DNA of 64,000 nucleotides from Gnetum montanum (GCA_015680685.1 MNCI01012692.1:150018-214017); one strand, 5' to 3'. Shown: positions 48,451 to 60,999, counted from the first letter of the stretch. The notes: generated from the sequence alone by a model not told the origin. Made by a program: numbers and translations.

Positions 48451-48459
48451 GAGATGGTA

Positions 48460-49818
48460 TTATTTTAGGGATTTTTTGATTTTTTTCTTTTTAATGTTAG
48501 GCGATGTGTCAACGGGTATGATTCTGTATTCAGCATCCCCTTCGCTGATTACGTTAAACGGTAATTCGGCCCAAGGGACATCTGATGGACTGGCTTCTAT
48601 GTCAGTGTTTTCTTGTGTTTCGGTATTTGCTGTGAGTTCTATGTTAGTCTCTAATTGAGAGGGTGTATGTACAATGTCAGGCGCAGGTGTTTCTATTTTA
48701 GGTGGATCACATTCTGTGTTTAAAGGATTTACGCCTACCGGTTGTTGTTCATTTGTGTCGTTTCGGCTAGGCTCTTCAAGCTCAACCTCTGAGCCTTGGT
48801 CCATGTCTATGTGTGATGAAATAATAGGTGTAGCCTCTTCCCCATGTATGATGATTTCACTGCCTTTATAAGGCAAGTGAATCTCTTGATGTATAGGGGA
48901 CAAGACCGCTTTCAGTTGGGCCAACCAGGGCCTTCCTAATATTAGGTTGAATCCTGCCATTTCATCAACCACTAAGAAGTCGGTAGACGTGGGAAACTGG
49001 TCCCCTGCTATGAAGTCTAAGGTCACTATGCCTTTGACCACCACGCATGACCCGCTGAATGATTTTAAACATGTAGTTGCGGTTGGTTTGATTAACTCCG
49101 TTAGCCCTAGTTGTTCAACGATGGGGTATGGTACTACGTTTGTAGCAGCTCCATCGTCTACGTGGACCCTATGTATCTTGAACTGATTTATGCGTATCGT
49201 TATGAACATGGGGGCTGTTATTACCTCCCCTATTTTCTTATCCACTTTAACGTTATCATTGTGGAAGCTTAATGGTTTGGAAGTTGCCCCTTGCGGCGAG
49301 TACCTTACCACGTGAATGGAAGGTTCATTCAGGGGCAAGTCCTCGCTTACCGGGATCGACGTTAGCATGTGTACCAAAGCTTCACGATGCGTTTGGGATG
49401 TTAGAACTAAGTCATACAAGCTTAGCAAAGTGTTCTTTTGCTTGAGTGCTTGCGTGACTTGTGTTAAAGCTGTTGCCAAGTCTTTACTGTTAGGTGTGTT
49501 TGCATCAACGGTGATCGGGACCATTGGGCCCAACAGTTTTATTTCATGCTTTGTTGTTCTGTCATTTTTGCTTAAAACTATCATTTTAGATGTATCATGT
49601 TTTTTGGATGGTTCACACTCGTTGCCTACGTTTGGTTGACTATTGGATGACGTCATGGGTATGGCGTTAAGTGGAGTGGGTTTAGGTGGCCCTACGGCTA
49701 ACCATTGACGCTCTTTCACCAAGCGTTCATGTGTAAGCCTATCCGCTAGGCGTTCTCGTGTGTGGCGTGGAGGTGGAGCTGGTCTGGGAGCCTCGGGTTG
49801 CTTTGGGATTCTTACCAC
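48460..49818 (-). pseudogene. Gag C-terminus and aspartic protease of the 18-kb element
   Basis: The longest open frame in the window (452 codons). The N-terminal part is an Arg/Pro-rich linker (MVRIPKQPEAPRPAPPPRH). The protease domain begins about residue 200: ITIRINQFKIHRVHVDDGAA, then TNVVPYPIVEQLGL and NLILGRPWLAQLKAV. The active site reads D-D-G-A where D-S/T-G-A is usual. The acidic tail ends in a Lys-rich stretch and TAA-type stop right at the hairpin repeats. Pol resumes only at 42858. Confidence 0.8.
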
Positions 49819-49860
49819 ATATGGAGCCAGGCAGGGTTATGGTTGGATAGTCAGATGTGG

Positions 49861-52604
49861 TTAAACCGAAGGCTGGCCAGGCATCCTAATGATGTAGGGG
49901 CTAGGTTTGCCTTGCATTTGTGAGGTGGAGATTTGGTAATCATTAGGACTTGTGGATGTCCTAACAACATATGGGGATTTTTTGGGTGGAGATTGGACTT
50001 CTGTTGTTGCAACTGTGGGTGGCACTCGGACTACGAAAGGGGCAGGCTGAGTAGGAGGGGTTGATAGATTCGGGGTAGTGATAGCGGGAGGAACGCACAC
50101 TACATATGATTTTTGCAGGGCGAATGACTGTTGAGGCATGGATATAGATGGAGTGGGAGGAACATGGACTACAAACGGCTTGTTAGGTGTTTGTTGTTTA
50201 TATTTAGGATAGACGGTGTTAATGTTGGGTGTCTCGGGTTCATCATCAAAGCAGATTGTGTTGATAACGTATGGTGCCTCTTTGGTGTTCAGAGGGTCTT
50301 TATATACCCCCATAGCCTGATTATGCGGTTGGACCGGGTTGGCCTCGTCAAAGGTGATCTGGCCTTCATCGATCATTCGTTGTATGTCCTGCTTCAATGT
50401 GAAACAGTAATCTGTGCCATGCCCATTGCGTTGGTGATAATCGCAGAAGCGATCCATTCTAAAACCTTTGGGCACTGGAGGCTCATCCGATGTTGCTAAG
50501 CTTGGGTTCTGAACGAGTTGACAAAACCGATCATGTCTCTGGATGGCCACAGGGATAACTATTTGTGTTTCATTAACCCAGCCCTCAGGAGTTGATCGAA
50601 GAGCTAGGATGGCTTCATAGGCAACGACGTATACTGAGAGGGTTCTTTCCTCTCAAAATTTCTCGTACAGTGTGGTGTTGGGTTCTGCGATGATGATGAT
50701 TCCGGCGTGGTTGTAGGAGTAGGTTTAGTAGAGTTAGTAGGGGCTACAGGCGGTTTGTTTTGTTGTGCCGTGCATGTTTGTTGTGTTTCTGCTATTGCCA
50801 CTATAGTTTCTTTAGCCTTCTCTTTATCCTTTTTATTGTGTTGATTTTTGAAGGCTAAATACGCTGGATCATGGCTATTTTGAGCTGCCTCTTCTATATT
50901 TTTGATCTGTACAGAGGCTTGGTTAAGGTTACGCACATTGAGATAGTACAATTTGGATTTCAAGAAGTCATTAATGGCCCCCTTTAGAATTGTGAGCAGA
51001 TATGTCTGGTGGATTGGCTCGTGTAGCTCATTTAGAGCTGCACTCCAACTCTGAATGAATTTTTGTACAGGTTCAAGCGGTGCTTGTTTAACCTGTATAA
51101 GGCTGTCCAATGTCACCTCAGGTTTCAAGTTATATTTGAACCTAGTTACGAACTGATGTAACAACTCTTCCAAGGAAAATCTAGAATTCCTCGGCAAGGC
51201 CCGGTACCAATCAAGTGCTCTCCCTACGAGGGACATGGGGAACACTCGCAAAATGGCATGGGGCCATGCCTGGAGTAACACGCATTCTGATCTAAACATT
51301 ATTAAGTGGGCATTGGGGTCCATCTCCCCGTTATATTTAGTTAGTGTTGGCAATGATATTCCTTTGGGCAAAGTTAGGGGTGGGACGGAATGGCTGATGG
51401 GGTCATCATGGTAGAAGTCCACTACCTTCAACTCTCCGTTGGTAGCCATTTTGAGGCGCTTGACCTCGTCAGTTAGTTCTTGCATTAATTTTTTAGCATT
51501 TTCCCAGTCTTGTGCACTAGGTGACATGGCAGCTTGAGGTTGTGGTACATTGTACAAGTTGGACTGTTGGATGGTAGATTGAAAGGCTGAAAGCTGTGCA
51601 GTCGGTGGTTGCGCTTGTGGCATGTTTATAGTGGATGGCACTAGGGATGACACATTGTAAACGAGGGGTTGTTGTTACGGCGATTGCAGCTATACTTGGG
51701 GAATGTTGGCTAATGGAATCGTGTGGGGTGGCACGTTATGGTGAGAGGGTTGATGCGATGGCACACCCATCGCCGCCCATTGCCCAGCCACGTTTTGTGA
51801 AGGAACTCCCTGTAGGGTTACAATGGTCGAGGGGGCTCCGTGCATTTGGATGTGGGGGGTGTAGTGAGCGGACGTGGATGCTGGTATCACATGTGGAATC
51901 CTTATCACTCAAGGAGAGAAGGTCATTCCCATGTTATTGTGTGGGGGTGGTGCTTGGGGGATGGGGCAACAACTGCAGCGGGAATGATAGCGAGAGGAAG
52001 TGTGTTGATTTGCGGGTCACTCCGAGGAGGAACATGGACCAGCGTTGATTTTTCTGGTGGAGGTGCTTGTGCCTGGGTGAACCTGAGGGGTTAGAGGGAA
52101 ATGATTTCTCCTATGCCCGGATGGAACATGGGGTTGATGTGGGTTTGTGGGCTAAGGGTGTTATAGGAGTCTTCGTGTTCGGATTAGGCAACGAACTCGT
52201 CCTCCTCTTCCGGTTGGAGATCTACTGCAGGCTGATCCAACGACTGGCTCCTTTGCAGGAGGAGTCGTTTGATGAGCTCTGAGTACTGCTCCAGAACAGG
52301 GATTATATCATATGGGGAAGGGATGAACTCGCGTCCCCCCCCTGTAGAAGAGTTTGTATTGCCTCTTTACCTCTATTTTGGCTCGATCTACAGCCAGGCC
52401 AGCTTGTATCTTCACACATATGAAGTTGTACTCGTCTTGGGTTATAATGTTAGAGGTTGGATTTCTCCCTTGCAACCTTAGAGACCTGCAGGGCTCCGCT
52501 GTGGATTTTACTGTCGGTTGTTGAACGACGGGCTGTTAGACAGCTATGGTGCCTACCATGTCGGTGACTTGAGCGGTTGTAGCGGTGGTGTTTATGGGGT
52601 TCAT
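49861..52604 (-). pseudogene. Gag of the 18-kb element
   Basis: A start is proposed at 52604 (ATG, MNPINTTATTAQVTD). A Gln/Pro-rich N-terminus with several stops follows, then the retrotransposon gag domain (open frame 51653-50604): LPKGISLPTLTKYNGEMDPN, RALDWYRALPRNSRFSLEEL, FVTRFKYNLKP. The next frame (50550-49861) holds a zinc-knuckle-like CDYHQRNGHGTDYC (C-x2-H-x4-H-x4-C), followed by FTLKQDIQRMIDEGQI, and repeated SPYVVR / PFVVRVPP motifs. A frameshift lies between 50604 and 50550. Gag forms the virus-like particle. Confidence 0.8.
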
Positions 52605-52639
52605 GATGATCTGTTGAGGGTATGACACGGTATAGGGAT

Positions 52640-53282
52640 GTGAAATTAGTGTACTGAGCACAGCGTACAGTGTATATGCTTCAACGACCGGCGTATAACG
52701 ATAGCGTATACAACATATAAAGCGTATATATCTGCAGCGTATAGAGTCAACGTAGACGAAGTCTACGACATAAATCGTACAGCGTATATGCTAGGCAGCG
52801 TATGCAGTGTTAGGGTACAGCGTAAAACAGGGTTACGATGTATAGAATACAGTATAAACTGGACAACAGTGTAGACAAAGTCTACAGCATAAGTAGTGTA
52901 GCGCAAACAGAATCTCAGAGAGTGTGCAGCGTAGAGAATCTACGGCGTAAAAAGCGTAGCGTAAATGGATGGCAGCGTAGACAAGTCTATGGTGTAAAAA
53001 TGTGCAGCGTAAACTTTAACAGTCTTGTGTACAGCATAGGCAAAATTTGCGGCATAAAGCGTGTAGCGTATGATTAACAGCGTAAATGCTGGGGATCTTA
53101 GAGTAAGTTTTAATAGGAGCGGCGTAGACGTTGAACAGCGTAAACGCTGGATTGTAGACTGGGTTTCAAAGTGAGCAACGTAAATGCTAGGAGGTTTTCA
53201 GAAGGAATCGGCATATGGTCGATGGCATAAATGCTCAACAGCGTAAACGCTAGGAAGCTTGCAGGTAAGGTTTTAAGCAGAG
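52640..53282 (-). repeat. Leader of the 18-kb element filled with GCGTAAAC/GCGTATAC repeats
   Basis: AGCGTATA, AGCGTAAAC and AGCGTAGAC motifs recur every 15-30 bp. No gene. The long leader lies between the primer-binding site and gag. Confidence 0.7.
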
Positions 53283-53300
53283 GCCCTCCTTCTAGCACCA
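53283..53300 (-). promoter_or_regulatory. Primer-binding site
   Basis: Five bases inside the 5' LTR end the minus strand reads TGGTGCTAGAAGGAGGG, beginning with the TGG that pairs with a tRNA CCA end. The tRNA was not identified by eye. Confidence 0.6.
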
Positions 53301-53305
53301 ATTTC

Positions 53306-54691
53306 TATACCATCCGAAATTGTCGGTCTCCGACTGGAAGGAAACAGAGACCGTGGGATCACCGGACACGCACAGAAGACCCTACCTTCGCCTGAGGGTG
53401 AGCTGGAACGAATGAAGGAAGAGTACCTTGGGTGGTCAGTGCGCAGATCAGACAAGGATTTCCCCAAACATACACCGAGGTGTTACACGCTTGGTTATAC
53501 ATAAACGACGTAGCAAGCGTGGATCGGAGCGCAAACAGCGTAATGGATGCGAACAGAGCATAAACGTAAACAAGCGTAAATAGAGTACGTGCAAAAATTA
53601 ATGCAAATAGTAAACGATTTTAGGAAGAAAATGTAACAATGGCATTACAGAATGAAAGTACAATGCACCGGTCTAATGCAGTTGTGACTGGAACACAAGG
53701 CAAACGAAAAGCCCCGGTGGATGCAAGGGTGATTGTGGGCTGGTTCACACTGTAGGCACAGCGTAGAGACTGTAGGCTCAGCGTACAGGTTTGTCCAGCG
53801 TAAAAGATTTCTGCTTTGGTGCTCAGCGTCTCTGCTCTCTGGTGTTGCTCTAGAATTTGCCAACCAACCTGGATCTAGTGAAAAATGGGGTTTTTATATA
53901 GGTTTTTGATGCTAGACTCGGGTTGGGTGACACGTGGTGCGTTGACCGGGTGCAAAAGCGTAAAATTTACAAGTGTACAATATGTTACATTTGCTGGGCG
54001 TATACGCTACGTCTGATGAGCATAGACTGTGGGCGTATATCCTGGATGTGCTGGGTGTATGTGAATTTTGGCGTAGATGCTATGGACGCTGGGCGTATAC
54101 GCTACGTCTGATGAGCATAGACTGTGGGCGTATATGCTGGATGTGCTGGGTGTATGTGAATTTTGGCGTAGATGCTATGGACGCTGGGCGTATACGCTGG
54201 ACATATACGTCGATGATGGCTGGGTGTATACGCTGGGGCGTATACGCTGATGGATGCTAGCGTATACACTGGGGTGTATACACTGATGGTCATTTCCTTG
54301 TGCCAAATCTTGCTTTGCAGTGCTGTTTCCATGCCATCCTTGGGGATTTCATGCCGAGCGTATACATCTATTTTACTTACTGAGCGTACATGTGAGGCGT
54401 GTATGCTGGGCATGTACGCTGGACGTCTACGCTGGGCGTAGACGCTATGAACTTGAGTGTATACGATGGGTGTATACGCTGAGAATATACCCTTGGACGT
54501 ATATGCTGGGTGTATATGCTAAGGTTGCATACTTGGGCGTATACGCTGAGACTGCATACTTAGTGAAAATTAAGCATTTTGGTCTCCGAAGTTGCCATGT
54601 GTGACACCCGATGTAGCTGTGGTCGTCTGTGGGTCCCAGGGACCTGCTTCGTGTTGGAGAAGTACTAAGCTCAAAATTTTGTGGTGTTTTA
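53306..54691 (-). mobile_element. 5' LTR of the 18-kb element
   Basis: Direct repeat of 36516-37819. Its termini on the minus strand are TAAAACACC...GGTATA, each one transition away from TG...CA. A TATA box (TATATAAAAA, minus) lies at 53891-53900; U3 upstream of it (53990-54560) is full of GCGTATACGCTGG repeats. Confidence 0.85.
53891..53900 (-). promoter_or_regulatory. LTR TATA box
   Basis: TATATAAAAA on the minus strand, kept in the 3' LTR as TGTATAAAAG. It is the probable core promoter for the genomic RNA of the element. Confidence 0.6.
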
Positions 54692-54696
54692 GATGT
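54692..54696. other. Target-site duplication, right (GATGT)
   Basis: Identical to 36511-36515. Confidence 0.8.
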
Positions 54697-55144
54697 CATC
54701 TCTACTAAGAGGTTGAGGATTCTAGCATTAGATTAGCCTGATTGATAATTGGTATTCTCCTTTTCAGATTATGATGTCAATTGAATAGTAGCAACTTTTT
54801 ACTTGGAAGCTTCATGGCATGACTTCATGAAATGGTCCTTTCATAGTTGGATCTTGGTGGGCTGGTAGGATTTAGATATTTCATCAACATATTTATAGTC
54901 TAGAGTTGCTACTTTAAGTCTCACATTCATCAATATTTTCATGATCATTGACAACACTGAGTAGTCAGGTGTTAATATAATGTTACCTTCCAAGTCCCTC
55001 CATTACAATTATCCATCTTATTGAAGATTGAAAGTGTAATCTAGATAGTATGGGTCTAGATGCTAGTAGACCACTTTTAGTTTTTGTGGCATTTTGTTTC
55101 AATTCTTAATGGTTTTGGACATGTTCCTTTGTTGAATCATTTAT
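54697..55144. other. Continuation of the sequence interrupted by the 18-kb element
   Basis: Directly continues the old gag remnant that stops at 36515; by position it should be the gag start or leader upstream of LTR C. No frame or motif could be read. Confidence 0.4.
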
Positions 55145-56077
55145 TGATGAGTGATGAGGTACCCCTATGCCCAACCATACAAATCACAAAGTAGTCACGT
55201 GTGATCGGGTCGAATTTTGTAGACTTTATCATTTCTGGTGCACTAGTCCTTTAGGAAGTAAATCTTGCATTAAGATCAATTGTTGTCTTCCCAATTACAC
55301 TTGTGATGTTCATTGGTATGGTTAAGTGTAACTGAGGCATTCAATTTTTATCATTTTATGTTTTATAGTTTGGTGCTCCAAATGTAGATAAAAGAAATTG
55401 GATTAACTAAACTAAAATAACTAATTAACTAGCATTTAACTAATTAACTAGCATCTGATCCCACTTTTGCTACATGTCTTGAACCCACGTATCCGCTACT
55501 AGGCAACCAAGCACTATGCTACTAGGCATAACAAGAAATAATGTTACTAGGATTACGAAGAAAATATGTGTTACACTCAAAGTGGTCATACTTATGTGTG
55601 TAATCTATCTAGCTTAATTGCTTCATTAATGTAATAACTGGAAAATATTTAATAACTAATTAAAAAAATTTAATAAATAATTAAAAAAATTGAATGCATA
55701 ATTAAAATAGCTAATCTATCCAAAGTGTTGCAAGGTTTATGAAAATGCTCATCTTTATTGCTACACACACTTTTGTGCTTAGGTATAACAATGCTCAAAT
55801 AAAGATCTGTACACTCAATGACTCATGTTGTGGGCACTCAAAGAAAAAATTCTAACTTTTAAATGGAAAAATTGTAAGAGCTCCACTACAACTACAATCT
55901 CTACTTACCATAAATGTAGTTGCAAACACATATTTATAGCTGACTATAGGCACTACGTCAATGGGACCATGTCTATGCATGATATGATGCATCAACTAGG
56001 CCTTGTCAATGAGGCCCAGATGATAAGACCGTGTCAACGAGGTTTCATCAATGCAGCTAATAAAACACGACTCATCA
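55145..56077 (-). mobile_element. LTR C of the TGATGAG family
   Basis: On the plus strand it starts TGATGAGTGATGAGGTACCCC and ends CGACTCATCA. The internal order of blocks is as in A, B and D (AACCATAC, GTAACTGAGG-type, CTCATCTTTATTGC, AATAAAGATCTG). The flanking ACAACCACAACTGAATAAAAAC to the right is a diverged PPT region. Confidence 0.7.
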
Positions 56078-56299
56078 TACAACCACAACTGAATAAAAAC
56101 TCATCCTTGAGTTCTTTTACAAAATTAGGAAGGTATGGGATTCTTGACTAACTTTTCCTCAAATAAAATAAACTGACTAACTTGATAAAAAATGAAGTGC
56201 CTAGGTGTACGAATCAACACATTACAAAAAATGGTGGTGTTTAGGACACAAAATTGAACACCATGAATCAACTTTTCAGAAATAAGACAACACATTCCT

Positions 56300-58921
56300 T
56301 GATGTTGTGAAGCTATTGGAGAAGATCAAATGGTCCCAGGTGGTGGTGGTTTTTAAGGCTCCAAGGAACTTTCATCTGGCTTGGTTCTTAGTGATAGATC
56401 ATTGATCTTTGAATCATCCTCTAAGAACTTTGAGTTTAGCATTTTCAGTCTCAAGCTTCTGCTTAGTGTCTTTGTGGTGCTTGAACTCAGCCTCATATAG
56501 TAGATATGAGCTAGCCACCTATTTTTCCAATTTTGACTATGGTTGTTTGAAAATCAGCATTTCTAGGTTTTTCTAATGGATATTGGCTAGAAAATGTACT
56601 CTATCATCTCCTCGATTTGTAGCTCCATTAAGTAAATCTTCACTTTCTTGTAGGCATTGATCCCATTAAGCATGGGCTGCCATGCTTCTCTTCCTTATTG
56701 GAGTTGCTAGAAGGATTCATTCATTTTTGCCTTTGCCATCTAAATGTGTTTCTCATTANCTTCATTCATTTTTGCCTTTGCCATCTAAATGTGTTTCTCA
56801 TTAACTTATTTTTGCAATCCAACCTAGTCCCTATAGTGATTTTTTAATTGCTCAAATTTGAGTGCTTCATTCTCCAAGGTAGTGATCTCGATGGAAGACT
56901 TTTGATGTAAGGTGTGTAACTCCTCCATTGATAGATTAAAATTTTTCACAACCAATTTGCTTAGTTCAATGTTTACCCTAGTAAGCTACTCCTGTTCTTG
57001 ATGAATGAATTCTTGAATTTGACCTTTCTATGCATCAGCATTTCGCAAGTGATGATTCTATGTGGTCAATGTTTCATTTTCCTGGTGCATCTGGTTCAAG
57101 TCCTTCCAAATTAAGTGCCTTTCTGCTTTTGCTATAGACTATTTAAATATGGCCATCACTACCTTCTCCTCAACCTTCTAAAATTTTCCTTGAAGCTATT
57201 TGATAACTTCATCTCTTGTTACTATTGGGCTAAGGATTACTTGATTTGTAAGTTGGACATGAAGATCGACAACCTTCATAGCCAAGCATTCATTTTGCTC
57301 TTAGGCTATTTCTAGTTGTCCCTCCAAAAGAATACATTTGGCCCTTGCATTTAGTAGCTTTGACTAGGTTGTGGTGATGTTCTCTAGAAGATCAAAGATG
57401 TCTAGATTTAGCTGCTTGATTCCTACTAGTCGTTCTAGCAACTTTTCATGTTGCTTTGCATTCAATTTTTGACTGACTGTTCCTACAAATATCTACATGT
57501 CTTGAGTGCAAATATGTTTGGTACAGATGTCACAAGTGCATTCAATGCTTCTGCAACACAATCAACAACCACTTCTATCATTATCTCTTATCCTTGGTGT
57601 TGCATCACCAAGACAGTTGCCCCTTTGCCTTCCTCCAACCTCACTGAGAAAGTGGTAGCATTCCCAAATATTTTTGGGAATAGATGGTGTTGCGATAGTG
57701 ACACCATCACTTCTTGAGCATTTTCATCGTTGCGTTCTTTGAATAGAGAGAATGGGACCACCCCTCTCCATTTGAATAGCTATTCAAGCTAACTCATTAA
57801 GGTGACTCATTGCTGGCTGGTACACAGATGGATCTACCCCACTTGTTCCCTCATGGTGCTCTTGTTCACTCAAGAGCTATTCTTAGATTTTGCATAGATG
57901 CTCAATGGCTATGTGGGCCTCCAGTGTTGTTTCCTAAGTGAGTGGTGATGGTGACTACTCCTCTAATTGAGTTGTCACTAGTGTCTTCTCTTTCATGATC
58001 TCAGACCATGAAGCCAAAGGAGTATGCCTAAGTGTGTCATTAAAGTAGAAAATAATGCCTACCCATTTGCATAGTTTTCAAATGAGGCATGGAAAGGGAA
58101 AATTCTTCCTTCCATGTTTGTTTTCTTTGAAATGCTTCTCAATATCTAGGTATAGTAGTTATGAAAGGTTAATAAGGAACTTATTACTTAGAGCAATGCA
58201 TGCTCTGGTGGAGAAAGTAGTCACCTTACTTAGCCTCACCATTAGATTAAGGTGATAAGCCACAATCTTAAAGGAAATTCCCTTCACCATGTGAGCACAC
58301 CATACCCCTTATGATCCATCCCATAGTAATGCTAGGTCCACTCCTTCTTGGCCTCAGGGTCACCTTGTGTAGATAATTCCAACAACTGTGTTCCAGTGCT
58401 AGGCAATCCAAGTGCATGTGCAATAGCTTCTATCATGTAGGGCACTTGAATATCCTTGATCTTGATTGTGGATCCCATCTTTTGATTATTCTAGAAGAGA
58501 TATGTTTCTTCCATGTACCACTCCCCACTAGACATGATAATTGGCCACATGGGATAGGTTTGTAGTTAATTCTTGACATCCTCTGGAGCTTTCTTCAAAA
58601 ATGGCCAGAAGTTGATCTCTTGAAGAATAGATCATTGAATCTCTTAGGACTTGATGATATCAAGGCACACTTGAATCAAAGTGATCTCAAGCCTTCAAGT
58701 AGGTCCAAGCACTTCTCCTCGTTTTGATTGTTTGGTTGGACTTCTTCTTCTAGAATCAGTTAGATAGATTCCACTTCAGGTTCCTCACAAAGAGGTCTCA
58801 TTGCATGGGTCACCTCTAATAGTTCTTAGCCTTATTCTTGTTGATCCCTTCCAACTATAGGTCACTTCTCCCATGGTTGCGAGGGTTCTCCTTCCTATGG
58901 CCATTTCTATTTTGGTGCCAT
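56300..58921 (-). pseudogene. Decayed transposon-type ORF between LTRs C and D
   Basis: The minus strand starts with ATGGCACCAAAA at 58921. Readable pieces: EEEVQPNNQNEEKCLDLLEG; MGSTIKIKDIQVPYMIEA, HALGLPSTGTQLLELSTQGD (58478 on); RLSKVTTFSTRACIALSNKF and a KNFPFPCLI.KLCKWVGIIF block. Near the end is a coiled-coil text (YEAEFKHHKDTKQKLETENA). The FPCLI..LC...G block resembles the protein found in many plant elements as 'putative plant transposon protein'; that identification is from memory and tentative. Many stops, mostly TAG/TGA. It occupies the place where pol would be expected after gag-pro. Confidence 0.5.
56715..56803. repeat. 43-bp duplication around a single N (56759)
   Basis: TTCATTCATTTTTGCCTTTG and the following bases to TCTCATTA occur on both sides of the N, identical. 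This is most likely two overlapping contig ends joined without merging. Confidence 0.75.
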
Positions 58922-60999
58922 CTATAATCACAATAAGACCATGGATTAACAATTATTGTGTAAACTTAAAACAATTGGGATACCTTATCTCTTATGGGTG
59001 GTTACACGTGGCTAAGTTGTTATTATGGCTTATTTAATTAATCCAATTATCATTTATTTATATATTATCATTAATAAATCATCCTAAAGGTTTTTGGAAG
59101 GGTTAACTATTGAAAAAGTTGATGTTTATATGTTGTTAAAGTTATTAACCGTTTGGGGAGTTAGAGAAATTTCCAAACATTTTCATCAATTTTTCATCAA
59201 AAACCTTAAGATTTGCAATCCCCATGATAAAGATCTTACCTTTGATAGGTGCAAGATCAAAAAATACAGTGAGTTGGAAAAATGGTTGGGAAGTTATGAG
59301 CTCTAGAAGGTTTTGGGCTCTAAAAAATTTCAAAAACTACCCTTTTGTTATGAGTAAATGGTAAAAAAATGTAAAGTATCTAGCAGTATATATAGGATTT
59401 TTGCAGTACATCGATGAGGCCTAGTTGACCAAGCCTCATCAATGAGGGGGGATCCGTCAATGGGGTCTCAACAATGCAATCGTTGACCACCATAGTCAAA
59501 CTTGCAAAATATGAAGAGTTTTTGAGTGAAATTAGTGTCAAATGAAAGCTTAAAAGACCAAGAATAGTATGAAAACATGAGAAGAGGATGTTGAAGCTCA
59601 TAAATTTGGAAGAAATGGAGAAAATTTGATATCATGGATGAATGAAATGAAGGATTAAGGAGCACTGAGTGGTAACTCAATGGAATACATGAAAGGTAGG
59701 ATTTGTAGCAATGTTAAAGGTAAGGAACCTTAACTAATTAAGCTAAGAGCTATGCAAATGGATCCTCCCCATAGTAGGCTTATGCCCTTTTTGCCCTTGC
59801 ATAATCTCAACTAAGGATTCCATGGGCCCCATAGTCAATTTAATGATCATGATAAGTTAAGGAACAACTCAAAAGAATCTACTCAAGAATCCCTACACAT
59901 TAGACTAAGATATAGGGCATAACATAGAACATGGTAGTGAGGTGAATTATAGTAGCATGGATGGATGTTAAAGAAGGTGAAATGGAGTTTTGAATTAAGG
60001 TCATAAGAAGTCCCTTGTAGAATTTGTGTTTAAAATGACCTAAGAAGTTCCATCCTTAGTCTATACCAAAACCAACCGCTTTCAGTGATTTTGCATCGCC
60101 ACTCTAAGATCGATCCACCCACTTGAGACATAAGAGTGCTTTCACAAAATAACCACCATTCCATAAAGAGAAGAAAAGAGAAGTAGGAAGTAAGAGAGAG
60201 AGGACCTTAGTCAGAGGGGACCTTTAGGCATAGGTACATGTCCTTCAAGTCCTATAACTAGTGCTTGTAGCCTGATGTGCTTTGAATTTTCATTGCTTTT
60301 CTTCTTTTGAAATTGGAACGACACCATGAAAGGAATTATTCATTTCAAAGGGGTGTGCTTTGAATTCCCATTTTTTTTTGAATGGAAACCACACAATGCA
60401 ATGACTTATTTGACTCCCTATTTGTGGTTGGTGCAAAATAGTAAGAAGCCCATGAAAAACACTCGAGCACTCAAGCAAGTAGAAGAGTAAAAAGAATATT
60501 GAGTCCCCTTGAAGTCACATCCTTTACAAGCCTTTAAATCCTTCCTAATTTCAGAACTACCAAGGTCACCGATTAATTAAAATTTTCTTTAATGAAAAGG
60601 GACCTCAAATTTCTAGAACAAGGAAAACAAAGAGTTCATTGGATGGGGGGATAATGTGGACTCACTGCTTGTTCCATGAAAAATAAACCATGTCAAAGTT
60701 GTTAGACATCAGAATTCAAAAATAGAAATCAAACATTGACAATCACAACATTAAGCACAAATCATCATTAGTAAACAACAACAATGGCACTGTCTTGTGA
60801 CAGTAAAGTAATCTTTATTAGCTAAAATGAGAAAATATCACACTTAAATTAAACCAAATAAAGTCAATTATATATGAAAGTGTGAATTAGTCAAGAAGGT
60901 TCAAAGGTACTAAAGATGGTATAAAATTAGAAAATTTTGAAAAATCCAACAACATGAAAAAAAAGATAGAAAAAATCAAGAAGCCAATTTGATGGTTAG
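58922..60999 (-). mobile_element. Non-coding part of the C-D element
   Basis: Homologous blocks with the A-B element in the same order: AAATGGATCCTCCCCATAGT (59756) against 29755; GTGCTTGTAGCCTGATGTGC (60262) against 30224; a TCCTTCCTAATTTCAGAACT block (60538) against 30487; GGATGG..GGA..GTGGACTCA near 60645 against 30590. At the point where the A-B element enters protease and gag, this copy runs straight into LTR D, so gag-pro is missing. No gene supported. Confidence 0.55.

Larger units (their letters stand above)
36516..54691 (-). mobile_element. 18.2-kb Tat/Ogre-like Ty3/gypsy retrotransposon
   Basis: Minus-strand order: 5' LTR (54691-53306), PBS, leader, gag (52604-49861), protease (49818-48460), a 5.6-kb spacer holding an antisense gene, linker plus reverse transcriptase, RNase H, second (archaeal-type) RNase H, integrase (to 39326), 3' non-coding region, PPT, 3' LTR (37819-36516). 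The 5-bp duplications at both ends match perfectly, so this is one insertion. The second RNase H between RNase H and integrase, and the break between protease and reverse transcriptase, point to the Tat/Ogre lineage. The LTRs differ at about 31 of the first 235 aligned bases by hand count, mostly transitions, so the insertion is not young. All reading frames are broken. Confidence 0.88.

Noticed and set aside
42846-48459. Antisense gene as a separate nested retrotransposon or DNA transposon
   Set aside because: No flanking direct or terminal inverted repeats, no target duplication and no polymerase, integrase or transposase motif found. The host element's own hairpin repeats border it on both sides. 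Not fully excluded without other copies.
48440-50500. Plus-strand frames at 48440-48658, 48674-48871, 49316-49639, 50131-50499
   Set aside because: They are shadows of the protease and gag frames on the minus strand.
36700-54560. CRISPR-like array of palindromic repeats
   Set aside because: Spacing and repeats are irregular, the repeats lie inside LTRs and an intron of a plant retrotransposon, and no cas-like gene exists.
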